64,000 nucleotides of DNA, taken from Auanema rhodensis. Lineage: Eukaryota > Nematoda > Chromadorea > Rhabditida > Rhabditidae. Location of the stretch: assembly GCA_964057225.1 (NCBI GenBank), contig OZ059897.1, forward strand, positions 12,090,001 to 12,154,000, written 5' to 3'. Positions 12,801 through 24,895 of the stretch are shown here, in pieces. The notes beneath the pieces are model-generated. The model did no database searches. It had not been told where the DNA came from and saw only the letters and a program-made list of their open reading frames with translations. Numbering within the stretch: position 1 is the first letter of the stretch; each line of letters opens with the position of its first letter. A program made the translations under genes and the position numbers.

Positions 12801-15800
12801 ATATAACATTTTGAACAAAATATTCTTAATATCTGTATGACTAACCAGTTTGTTTCTTCTGCTTCATAGATATTGAAGCTAGACATAAAGAAAAGGTGAG
12901 AAAAAAAGAGAAAAAGAGATGAAAGAGAAAGAGAGAGAAAGTGAGGTAATATCTATGAAAAAAAGAATAAAATTGAATAGATAACTTACCATTTAAATTA
13001 AATATATTAATAGAAAAAGAAAATGTAAAAGAATAAGAAGAAAAAGTACATCTACATGTATATATCTATGTATCTAGAGAATAGAATAAGTAAAGGAATA
13101 GTAAAATTCAATAAAAATGAAATGAAAGCAATAGGTAAACGATAGAGATGATGTACAAAAAAGAAGGATTTAACATGTATGTATGTCATTAGAAGAAAAG
13201 AAATGACGATGAGAAGAGGTTGAAGAAGGTGGTAGAGTGGGCTTTGGCCATCAATTCTATGACCTCCAGTCATCGTTATCTACGTGAGATCATTTCTTAA
13301 AAATATATTGAAGGTAGGCAGAAGTTAAATACTGTCTTTGATGATGATGATGACAGGTTAAAATAGTCAACGTTATTTCATTTCTTATTTAATAATGTCA
13401 ATAAGGAAAACGACGAGAAGAAAGCAAGATTTAGATTAAAATAAGATGAAAATGAAATAAGGATGAGAAGAAGCATAGATTATATATGCTATAAACTATA
13501 TACTATATACCAAATGTTACATAATTTAATTTAAAAAAATGGATGAAACTATTATTCTTAAAGGTTATATTAAAAAATAACTGGTTGATCAATGCGATTA
13601 AATGTCTCGAAAGCTTTCAGACAGTTAAACCAAAATCATTCCAAATCTTCTAAGCCGACAAGAAAAGTGAAAATCATATAATAAGAATTAAAAATATGTA
13701 TGTGATAGTAATGAATATAGGCATTTTCTGAGGTGAAAATGGAAGAAGCCTAGAAGACGTCATGCTGATCGTGCAAACGATCAAATGGCAACAAACGGAA
13801 TCTAACGTGCAACTGAAAAGGCATGAACGGAAGAGATTACGATGAGAAAATAAAGAAAAAATTTATGAGGGCGACAGTCTGTCAGCCGGCTTAACTTCTT
13901 CTTCTTCTTTAAGGGGGAGGCTGTGTGCAGAATGTGTAAGTCCAATTCGAAGAGGGAACTGGTTATGATGCTTCTATTCCTCATAGCATGACTGTCTCCT
14001 CTTCATTGCTTGACGTTGTATCTATCTCGCTTTGTTAGAGGAGTTAGAAGTAGAAATACGCTCAATGCTAAAGATCTTAAAAGACTGAGGAAAAGATAAG
14101 AAAAATGAAAAGTCTAAGGACAGAAATAGATAGAAGGAGAGAGAATGAGAAAGAGGAGATGACTAAGAGAGAATTATAGAAAGAAATAAAAAAAAACAAT
14201 AAATTTTTCATCAGCAAGAAAAGCCTTGTCTAAAACAAAGAAAAGATAATTTGTTGAAAACAATTGCTTTATGATACATATAATTATATTTAAAAGATGT
14301 TAAGTTGATATTATAACTTAACTTGTTGATTATCAGCTCAAATAGAAACAATAATGAAAAATGTGAACATTGAAGACTAAAAGCAAACAGTCAAACAGAG
14401 GAATAACATACATATGTATATATAAGTACTATAAGTGTACATTTATTGACACATATGTTATGTTGTTTATAATCAAATTAATTATTTTAAAATGATTTGT
14501 TATTTTAATTTGTCTAAATCTTTGAATTTTAGTTATATATGTCAATTATATTCAGAACTTAATATCATAAAATATGATATAGTATATTGTCTGAAACTAC
14601 ATAAAAGCTCTTAATGTACCGTAATGAGCAGGAAAAAAAATGAAAAAATGTTGAAATAATGGCCTACAGGGTCACGAGTTAATATCTGTTCTCTTATGTA
14701 TGTCTGTCTGAATTTGGTTGACGAATGACGAAAGATGAGCGAAAGAGCTTGTATTTCTTTTCTTTTTTGGTCGCGACTTCTCACATTCCGGTAATGAATG
14801 TGAATCGCTTACGAAAATAACCAAAAATCTGGTGAAGAGAATACAGAAAGTCTTCGAAAGACGTAAAATAAAAGAAAAAAACAACAAAACTGGCGATTTA
14901 AGAAATATATAAAAAGAATAATTAAGGTAATAATGTAGAAAGATAATAGAAAAACTATATAATATCAATGATCATTGAATAAGAACATAAAGATTTAATG
15001 AGAAAAGATTGATGATTCATTGATATTACGTGTAAAAACAATTAAAAATAGGAATATGCTAATGTATTCTGACTGTTTGTCATATATGTATAGATGTGAA
15101 GCGGATAAAGCTGAATGCATGATGAAGCCGGTACAGCTGACGCTCAAGCTTGTCTACCTGATGCTATCTCTCATATCTCTACCTTTCTCTTTATCTATCT
15201 TTTTCTCTCGCTCATTCTCTGTCAAGTAATATTTTGGTCTCTTATGTCGCATTTCTCTCATATAGATCGACCTCCTGAAGGCTAGCCGACGAACAAGCAA
15301 CATCCTCATCATCGGCTTGTTTGGATAAAAGCCATATATGGACAGAGCTCGGATTTACCTGAACCCAGTTATTTCCTTTGACAAGCGTCTCATATAACAG
15401 TTACACGACATAACATATAATAGTTATTGCAATAACGATCATAATAAATAAATGAAAAAGCTAAATATTAGAAAATAAAAAGAAAAAAAAGAAAAACGAA
15501 AATGGAGAAAACTGTTGTTTTAGAAAATATTCATAAGCTACTAAGCTACAATCTTTGGATGTTGAAAAGCATGTTCACATATACGTATTTACATCTATGT
15601 ACATACATACATCACTGAGCAATTTCGAAGGAAAAACTTTCTGGAAGAAAACTTAATAGATTGATAGGTGAAATATTTTTTTTTGTTGAAAAAATGTTGA
15701 AATTATTATAAATGACAAATGAAAACTAGTCAAAAATGACGTATGAAGATGTGAATTTCTTCTAAAAAAAAGCAGGTCCAAGGAGATTGGGTTGCATGAG

Positions 15801-18800
15801 GAAAGAAGGTGGGAAGAACTATTGAAATATGAATTGCACAACCTAAGTATAAGAAAGAAGAAAGGAATTCTATACAGTTCTAGTATTGGTGGACTAAGAG
15901 CATGTCCAGTTAAGACAAAAGACCAACAGAGAATTGAAGAAATGTGATGAAGAAAAAGAGATGAGAGATGAACAACATACATGTAATATGTGAGAAATTG
16001 ATAGAGAAAGAGAATAGAAGATTAAGCTTCCGAGAGGAATTATTCTTACCTAGGTGGACGAACGACCGGAAAATGAAAATGAATTGAAGAATCTTCATAA
16101 GCAACTAACCGTTGCTGAGGGGCACCGCTGATGAGGGACTGAACGATACCGTTCATGCACTATTCATAAGTCATCTTTTCTCCCTCAAGGACAAACAGCA
16201 GTTCTCTTTTGAGTTCGAGAGTATTAGAACCTAAAGGCGATTGCCTTAGCCATGGTACAGCTTTGCATCTTTTTCTTTTAAATTCTCTCAAACGATCTCT
16301 CAGTTACTCTATTCACTTTTTCCAATCTATTATTCGTTACATGATTTCTCTATCTAATTTCTGGAAATTGATGAAGAAATCAAAACCACTAGAGTTGATC
16401 AACATGATGAATATAAAGATAAAAAAGACAATAAAGTACGATTAGAGATGAAAAACAAAGAGAAAACGAAAAAAAAAAACGAAAATCTTCTCTTTACTCT
16501 GTACATGGGCATGTATGGCGATAACTGACAAAACGACGATGACGTTGATGAATCAGAAGCGGCAATTAGAAAATCTAATAACATGGCAATGAGGAAGATT
16601 TCTACTGACGTGAAAGAGGAATAGAATAACTAGAAACATGACTGTCAGTGCCAACGGACAGGATTAACTGTCAAATGATTGAACAGCGACGGAACTATTT
16701 AGCAAGTAGAAGACGATCTACCAGCAACCAGACTCAAGGTATGTAAGTCAGCAAGAATTCAAAATTAAGATGACAGAGACGAGCCAGTTATCCTGACAAC
16801 TACAACTATTTAAAAGGATAAGGTAAAATGAATGATGAAAAGAAAAGGATTCATAGTTTCTGATTAATCTTTGAAATTTTTGAAGTTGAAAGATGTGGAA
16901 GTACGAATTGAGGTCAAGATGCTTCTTTACATTTACCAAATATATAAAAGAAAAAGAAAGACTTAGAATGACGAAAGAGAAAAGAATTCACAAACTGAAC
17001 TGTCAAATTGAAACAAATGAAAAGTTCATGCTTATGATTGGGTCGAGGATTCAGAACTCAAGAACATGGCTGAAGAGGCTAGAGATGATGAAGAATTTTA
17101 GATGGATCATCTTGCAATGAATTGATGAAAGACGACATCGTAAGCGGGACTAAGCAAAGTAAAGTTCGAATTAGTTCCAACGACAACACAGAGCTGGAAA
17201 TGCACTAACTGGTTCTGATGTCCACGAAATGAGGAAAATGAGAACAAGGAACGTGAACAGCCAAACAGTGGCCATCGAACGGAACAGATATTCGGAATGG
17301 CTTCGTCAAGAACATAATGATAATGTAGATGTATGAATGTAATGTATGTGTGAGAAATAAAGATGTTTATCTATCTTTCTTACTCAAAGTAGAGAACTAT
17401 CTTCAGATTCTCACAGTAACAAAATTTTTTTCTGAAGGCAATGGAATACATCAAGACTAATATGAAATAGCTAGCAGATTATAGTAGATGTTTGAGAAAA
17501 TATTAAGATAAAATACAACAATTATAATAATGTATCTATGTATAATACGTATATGCAAGTTATTTTGATCCTTTTTTATACAAAAAAACAAAAACAAACA
17601 TATAGTTTATAACTTCATAGAAACATCAAACAAACGCAGTTTATAGCTTCTCGCCTTATGAAGAGTTTTAGCCATCATCAGAATATGACTACAGGTTTAT
17701 AAAGCTATTGGGTCTATAAGACTAGAAGACTTGAGAGTGATTTGATATTGGAGGAATATATGTATGGATGTATGGAAGAAGAGATGATGCAAATCAAGAC
17801 CATGCAAGAAGAAATAGCCAAAAGAAGAAGGGAGAACGGAGAATGGAGAATGGAACAGATGAACGAAAGGTTCTGATTGTGACATCTGATGAGAATTAAG
17901 AAGATATGTGAACCAATACTCAAACCATCATTCTATAGTCAAAAAGATAATTAAAATGATAATTAATCATTTATGAAATTATATAGAATTTCGATATAAT
18001 TTCAGAATAAATCTAACAAAAGGACAATTTTAATATATAAACTTTTTAAATATTAAAACTGAATATGACTAAAAGTATGAAAAGAATTACAAAAATTAAG
18101 AAAAAGAAATAACATAACAAACTTTGATTAATATTCGTAATAACTATGTAAAATGAATTTCATTCCTCTTTTTTTACAAAAAAAAAATGATTGGACATCA
18201 AGAAAATATGAGAATATTTAATATAACGGAAAGAAAAATGAAAACAATACAATGAAAGAATAACATTAACAGCTTATTCTATATATTCCTGTTCTTGAAA
18301 TCTCTTGACAAACATGTCGATCGATTGACCTGTCCGGTCAGAAACCTGAGGACCGCCTATTGGCAGCTAGGTTGACAAACAACACAAACCGAAAAGAACA
18401 GTCACATCAGAGCGATCAAAGGGAAATTATGGATAACGTATTATACAATTGTGTTGAGAGAAATGAGGAGAATCAAGAGAGAATAACCATAACATGAGGT
18501 AATAACATAAATAGTATTACATCTGTTGAGTGTAGACAAATATCTTAAATCTTATCCATTTTCTCTTCTTCATCTCTAGTTTTTGTTTTGTTTTTTTTCC
18601 TTAAAAAGGTCTTTATTCATTTTCTGTCATTCTCTCTACATCTTTACATGCATGTTTGTGACTCAAGTTATACCTTTGGGACCATCGTCATACTCATTCT
18701 TTCGTTTTTTTCGTCTGACTGTCTGTCTGTGGAAGGAGGGAGGTGCAGTCACCTTTCGTCATGGCCCGTTAGCCTTTGAAAAGATGGCTTGGCCACCATG

Positions 18801-21750
18801 CAAGAGATGAAGAGAGAAGAGAGATAAAGGTAGTAAGAGAAGGCCATGGACCAAATAACCTCTTCTGACCCTTTAGCTACCCAGCTATTCACACAAACGA
18901 ACTCACTAGTTCAATGGGAGATAAGAACATGACAATATAAGGTAAGAGAATAGATAGATAGAGAGAGCGTACGAGAGATGGAAGGATATTGAGAAGAGAG
19001 GAGGATACAGATAGAGGGAAAAAGAAAGATCGAGATTGCCAATATCGTTTTTAGAAGGATATAATAATCATCGATGGGATAGAGAGAGAATATTAGAGAG
19101 TATAGAATATAGAGAGAAAACATAGAAAAGGTAAGCAGAATGAGATGGCAAATTGTCAACATCATAATTAACAAAACCTCATTAAGAACTTTTAATTAGA
19201 AACAATCAAAAGGTTATATTCTTTGTAAAATACAATGAGAATACATTGAATAACATATACATACATACACACACACATCTATAGCCATTTTCGGAAAAAT
19301 GGGTAGATGTAGATCATGAATCACATACGATACATCACAATAGATGATAATACTCAATATCTTTAATAGTTCTGATGATGATGCTGTTGGAAAGAATACA
19401 TACAATTGAATATTCAGAAAGAACAACCATTTTTCAGAAGAAAAATAATTGTTCAAGTTCTTTACCAGAAACATAAACAGGTTGTTGCGAAGGAGTAGGT
19501 AAGTAAGATGGGTTTAACAACATTTTTCCCTCTGCAGCAATCTAACGAAGAACATATGAAATGAGAGTATGGACGAAGAACATTTGAAATAAGGTTATAG
19601 CTATATGTGACATAGTTAATCAAAAATATTTAGCAGTTTCAATCCAAAAAAAAATATATAAATGCTGTTGTGGTGACTAGAGGAATATGAGGAAAATACA
19701 GGAAGGATGAAATAGACATAAAGGTGAGAATAGGAGAGCAAGAAAGAAACAGAAAGAAAGGGGGATAGAAAGTCGAAAAGAAGAGAAAGAGAGAGGGAGA
19801 GAGGGATTGAAGAGAGAAGAGGGAAAGGACCATGACAAGGACAATAGTCGTCAGAAGAAATATTCAAGGTTGAATGGGGACACAGGCGCCTGAAGCCATC
19901 ACTTTCACCTTTTCGGCCATTTCAAAAAGAAAATTGTCTTTGAGAAAATTTATATGAGATCCATCAATTTCAGAAAACATTTAGATAAAGAGAGTGTTAA
20001 TTACACATCTTAATTCAAGAATAGATGGCAAAGAATCAAAAAACCAAAAAGATTGAAAATATGATAAAAATACAAAAATGAAATTAGAGATTTGATGCAA
20101 ATAAACAAATGAGCATTTTCTCTTCGAGGTGTAGTAATCATATATTTATATGGCTTAAGCAATCAGTTTAGTGAATAGTATAAATTAGCTAAGAAGATGT
20201 ATATTGGCTTAATCTGGTAGAAAGACGATGTTTGAGGCTGACTGACCAGTATGGAAAGATAAGTGGAGCGAAGAAAAGCCAAATCGATGATGTTTACTTA
20301 GATAGGCTTCGTTCGTCCTACCCAACGACCTGAGTTCGGCAACACTTGATATCTACCTGCTTCTACAGAAAAGGATGAAAATTGTGAATGAGGGTGAACA
20401 GAGACAGGGAGGGTAAAGGAAAGAGAAAGAAATAGAGAGAGAAAGAGAGAGAGAGTATGAGATAGAGCAGGACGAAAATAAGAGGAAGATAGAGAGAGAG
20501 AAATGCGAAAATCCAGAATGAGAAGTTGGAAGATCTCATGTTTTCAATATATGAATTCACATATGAAAATGGAGCATTATATAAGAAATTATTCAAATAT
20601 TATAGTTTAGAACACCTTTTAGTTATGAGTAAGCATCAATATAAAAGATCTTTAGAATCTTAAAATTGCAATATTTGCTTAGAAATTCCAGTATTACATT
20701 CATCTATTTGAAATTTTCACAATATTTCTTTAACTTTTGACTTACTTTTAAAATTATTAAAGTACAATCTCAATCTCTCAAAAGAATTGAAATTGACGAA
20801 AAATTCTTTGTTTTTGAAAAATTTCTTTTTTTCTCGTTTTGTTTGTTCAATATCTCACACCTTCTTAAGACTCAATAGGGTAATCATTCACTTACTTATA
20901 TATAATTATAATAATTATTTTCTATTTAATTATATTTTTAACCTCATTTTATATAAAATAAATATTCATATTTATATTTTATATATTATATACATATATA
21001 CATATAGTATAATTTATTTAACTTAATATAATGGAATGGTAGTACTGATGCTTCAACCTGATCCGATTAAGATTCACAACTATTCTGTCATCACCTTTCC
21101 ATTTTTTAGCTTGTTTGCTAAACACTAACCACGATCTTTTGCTTCCTTTATTTCTTTTTTAAATTTCTTCAAAACTTCAATCTTTCATCTTTTTATATGG
21201 AACGCGTTCTTTTTTTTTTGTGAAAACCAAAACCCTCAATCTCATCTAACAACCTATATTGATGCTTTTCCCCATTATTTTCCAGGTTAATTTGTTATTC
21301 AGAAAAACAATGATGATTACTAGATAACTATGTTGTAGTTCTAGATTCAACGTTTACGTCTTAAAAGTATACGTGAACTTTCACGTCAACTGATATTTAA
21401 GTTCTTTTCCACAATATAAAGATCTAAGTATTTGAGTTACCGTATTCAAAAATCATAAAACAGTATAACTATATTGCTTATGGTTATGGTTATATATAAT
21501 TATATAATATAATTTAAATTATATAACAGTTAAACTTTTTCAAAAAAAATTGAAGTTTTACCTTAAAGAATAAAATTTTTCATCATTATTCATCATAATG
21601 GCATTCTATGATTTCTAATCTTTCTAATAATGTTTTTATAGTCAATTATTATGGTAAAACGATAAGAGAAAATGGCTCATAAACCAAATATTAATTTGAA
21701 AATCAGTTTAAATTGATTTTTGTAAGCTACTGATTCCTCATTATGAAAAT

Positions 21751-22517
21751 ATGAAGTATAAAATTATTCTATTATTATTATTATTTACTAACTTATATAC
21801 ATATGGTAAATTCAAAATTATATTTTTTGAAATAAATTAATAATCTTGTATTTTGTAGTTAAGCCTGAAATTTTGAATTCTTCAAATCTAGTATTGAAAG
21901 ATGCTCCAACAAACTCATTGGCTTATTCATCAGCCTCTAACTGCTCAACACATTCAAGAGAAGTTTGTTTTTTTATGTTTATTCTTAAAAATATTATATA
22001 ATTTATAGATAGAACAAGGATGTTATGTAACATACATCTCATTTTATGGATTTGATATGGTCAATGGTATGTTTCTACCTGGGATAAACAGTTCTATATT
22101 TGATACAATCTTTTATCAAGAAAGTACTATTTGCAGGTAATTATAAAATAAGAATATATATATATTATATATTTACAGTAATTATCAATATTTACAAGAA
22201 TGTTTAAATAAAGTACCATCTGAATGTTCAACATTTGAAACACTTTCAACATTAACTCAAACAAGTCTTGATACATTTTATTATGTTAAAAAATTATCTT
22301 TAGTTGAACTATATTGTGATCATAAACCACAATGTTTGTTTATATTTTATTTATTTATTTATATAATTTTATTTATAATTTCAGTTACTGATTTTATGAT
22401 TTGTGATGAACGAATAGTTAGTAGTCATTTTCAAGAATCCGTATTTAGTAGCTGTTCAATGAATGAAAGAAATAGTTGCAGGTCATAATCTTAATTATAT
22501 ATTAATATATTTATCAT

Positions 22518-22560
<43 letters not shown>

Positions 22561-22876
22561 TATATTAAATTATTTAGATCAGTGAGTAATACGGAAACAT
22601 GTGAAAGAGGAGTTATTGTAAAAATTTGTGATAAACAACAAAGTTTAGCTGCTTATTGTCTTTATCAGCAGATTCAACATCGAATGACAGGTACTTACCA
22701 TACATACATCTAGATCTTCATTGAAATTCTTATTATTTTAATAAATAATCTTATATTTTACTTTTATAATAATTATTACAGGATGGAATCATTGTCCTAA
22801 TTTACCATGTTCATCTAGTATATCAACATTTATTTTATTAATATATTTGATTCTATATGTATTATATGTTATCTGA
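21751..22876 (+). CDS. Secreted cysteine-rich protein with C-terminal hydrophobic tail (likely GPI-anchored)
   Basis: Seven exons, 248 aa: 21751-21805, 21859-21962, 22009-22136, 22179-22333, 22385-22481, 22578-22690, 22782-22876; every junction keeps phase. Exon 1 encodes a textbook signal peptide (MKYKIILLLLLFTNLYTY). The mature part carries 14 cysteines and several N-glycosylation sequons (NSS, NCS). The last about 18 residues are hydrophobic and end without a basic tail, the usual form of a GPI-attachment signal. The spacing of cysteines recalls the nematode T20D4.11-like (DUF19) secreted domain, but I cannot confirm this. Function unknown; an extracellular or surface role is inferred. Introns are 42-96 bp; the 96-bp one holds an (AT)n run at about 22524-22554. 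The gene ends about 190 bp before the next + strand gene. Confidence 0.75.
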
Positions 22877-22916
22877 TATAATATACTATAACTAATATTG
22901 TTAGTTTCTAAAGTAC

Positions 22917-22922
22917 AATAAA
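22917..22922 (+). terminator. Polyadenylation signal AATAAA
   Basis: Canonical hexamer 41 nt downstream of the TGA of the cysteine-rich protein gene. Confidence 0.6.
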
Positions 22923-23005
22923 CTTTTCACATTTTCTTAACTAAAAAATGGCCGAAAACTAGTATCCGTCCATTTTTTGTTGGCCTGTCATTGTCCGGAC
23001 GATCT

Positions 23006-23013
23006 TATATAAG
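23006..23013 (+). promoter_or_regulatory. TATA box
   Basis: TATATAAG lies 53 nt upstream of the ATG of the Tyr/Gly-rich protein gene. Unlike most genes here, this ATG has no strong 3' splice site just before it, so transcription probably starts about 25-30 bp downstream of this box and gives a short leader. Confidence 0.6.
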
Positions 23014-23065
23014 ATGATGATCATCTCACTTCAATCAACAAATCATCTTTGGCATCGTATTCAAT

Positions 23066-23535
23066 ATGAAATCTATTTTGATCCTTGCTTTCGCTATTGC
23101 TACTACTCTTGCTTTTGGTAAGCATTTATACGACTTCATTACTAAATACATGTTGCAAGTTTAGAATTAGCTCCACATAGCCATATGGGAAAAGCTTACG
23201 GTGGATATGATTTGAAGATGCCAATCTATGCTTCCTACGAACATAATTATAATTACAGTTATTTATATCTTGCTTTAGCTTCTTTCATTCTTTGTAAGTT
23301 TGCAGGACGACCATATGCTGCTGAAGATCATGGATATTACGGATATTATCCCGGATATGAGCCAACTCATGGTATTTATGATGGATATCAAGGATACAAT
23401 GGATACAACAACTATCATAACTATATTCCCCATCCATATAAACCCATGAACAAATACCAAAGATATGGTGAAAACGAAATGAACTTATGTATCAATACTA
23501 ATTCTTTAACAGTTTCAGGTTTCCCATACTACTAA
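23066..23535 (+). CDS. Small secreted Tyr/Gly-rich protein
   Basis: Proposed exons 23066-23117, 23165-23257, 23306-23467, 23519-23535 give 107 aa. Residues 1-17 form a signal peptide (MKSILILAFAIATTLAF). The rest is rich in Tyr, Gly, His, Asn and Pro, with degenerate GYxGY/GYNGY motifs, and ends in RYGFPYY. Such compositions occur in nematode cuticle, eggshell and gland-secreted structural proteins and in YGGY-type antimicrobial peptides; I cannot choose among these. Two segments, 23258-23305 (48 nt) and 23468-23518 (51 nt), have GT...TTTGCAG / GT...TTTCAG ends but are multiples of three without stops, so the frame also reads through them. Removing them restores the Tyr/Gly composition; keeping them inserts a hydrophobic piece and an ordinary piece. 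I therefore treat them as introns. A TATA box precedes the gene. Confidence 0.75.
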
Positions 23536-23631
23536 GCTCAGCTCATTCTGCTGCTTATTCTCATATACGAAACGTCATTTTTAATTTTATCAATGATCAG
23601 CTTTAGCTTTTTTTGTGTTTGAATAGATACG

Positions 23632-23637
23632 AATAAA
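23632..23637 (+). terminator. Polyadenylation signal AATAAA
   Basis: Canonical hexamer about 97 nt downstream of the TAA of the Tyr/Gly-rich protein gene. Confidence 0.6.
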
Positions 23638-24860
23638 TCTTTTCGTAATTTATTTTGTTTTCACTACTCTATATTCTACTTAAAGTAGAAGATCATATTC
23701 ATAGATCTGAATCTGAATATTTCAATTTTTTTATTGTTATTAATCAAAATAAATAAATATATATATATTTATTATATTTTATTCATTTATATAATTACAA
23801 TTGCAAACATGTATATACATACATATGTATCTATTCAAAAATTACTTTTTTCTTTTGCAATATATAAAATTCTTCATTTTTTGAAGCAAAAAAACAACAT
23901 TTATTCCAAATTTTTATTGACAAAACTTAAAAGTTTTTCTTATTCGTTTACTCCATCTTTTTGTATATGATTAATAGATAAAATAAATTACAATATATCT
24001 TGTAATTCAAAAAAAATGTTGGATTAAAATGCAAAAAACTCACATAAATTGGAGTAACTTTTACATTTTTAAAAATAGAAAAAAAAAACTGAACAAAAAT
24101 AATACAAACGTTTAGTCATAATATGTAAGAAATGAATGTCAATTGAATATTTAATTTTTTCAATTATTCAATAAGGTTCTGTGATGACTGAATAAACAAA
24201 AACTAGCTCATTTTCTCAACAAAAAAAAAGGAAGAAAAGAATGGGGAAAACGTCAAGTTCTTGTAGAAAATGATGTTAGGTCATCACAATGACATGTCAT
24301 TTTTGTTTTTACTCTCTTAATTTTCTGAACGTTATATATCTTTTACCTGAAATCTTCCTGTATTCTCTGTTATTTGTTTGAAATAGTAATAAAGTTTTTT
24401 TGTGAAAAAAAAATAAAACTATATCGGTTTAGTTGAAAAAAAGAAAATTCAATTTGAATAAGCAATTTAGTTTACAAAATATAAGATTATATTATATAAT
24501 AATGTTCTATATCTGCATAAAGTGTTCAAGATGACATGAACTTTAAAAATCGTTTGATCAATTTCAAAGTAAATTCTAAAAATATATATTCATATATTCA
24601 TTGAAAAGAAAGTATATTAAATAGCATAGTATAGTATACTATGTCATCTAATATACTTGTAAATACATATAGCTATGAGAGATGTTGCGATTGTATTATT
24701 GAGATAATGCATGTTATTTCCATTCTTCTTGTAAATGAATAGACTACATTTACTATATCTTTATATATTAAATTTCTTTCAAATAAATTAAGGAAAAGCT
24801 CTCAAAACAATTAAATCTTTTGCCTTATTGTTCTATTATGTCTGAAGATTTGATACTGAT

Positions 24861-24895
24861 CACGTGGACTATGTGCTTCTGACGTGAAACACGTG
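24861..24895. promoter_or_regulatory. Pair of CACGTG E-boxes
   Basis: Two perfect CACGTG palindromes at 24861-24866 and 24890-24895 with a GACGTG between them. This motif is bound by bHLH-zip factors (Myc/Max/TFEB type). No gene starts next to it, so a role is speculative. Confidence 0.25.

Larger units (their letters stand above)
9208..21750. other. 12.5-kb gene-poor block, purine-rich on the + strand
   Basis: No gene model with in-phase exons was found on either strand. The + strand is rich in GAAAGA/AGAGA-type sequence, so minus-strand frames appear as Phe/Leu/Ser-rich shadows (for example at 14968-14672, 15982-15653, 19867-19616) that I do not consider genes. Several patches are more GC-rich (about 9700-9920, 11040-11420, 15240-15380, 18310-18420) and could be noncoding exons or promoters. 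The block lies upstream of Shank and downstream of no + strand gene, so a long Shank 5' intron plus promoter is the simplest reading. Confidence 0.5.

Noticed and set aside
14672-14968. 98-codon minus-strand Phe/Leu/Ser-rich frame
   Set aside because: It has the composition expected of noncoding pyrimidine-rich minus strand, with no signal-peptide start context, splice partners or domain.
15653-15982. 109-codon minus-strand hydrophobic frame
   Set aside because: Same low-complexity pyrimidine-rich composition as its surroundings; one of many similar frames in the block.
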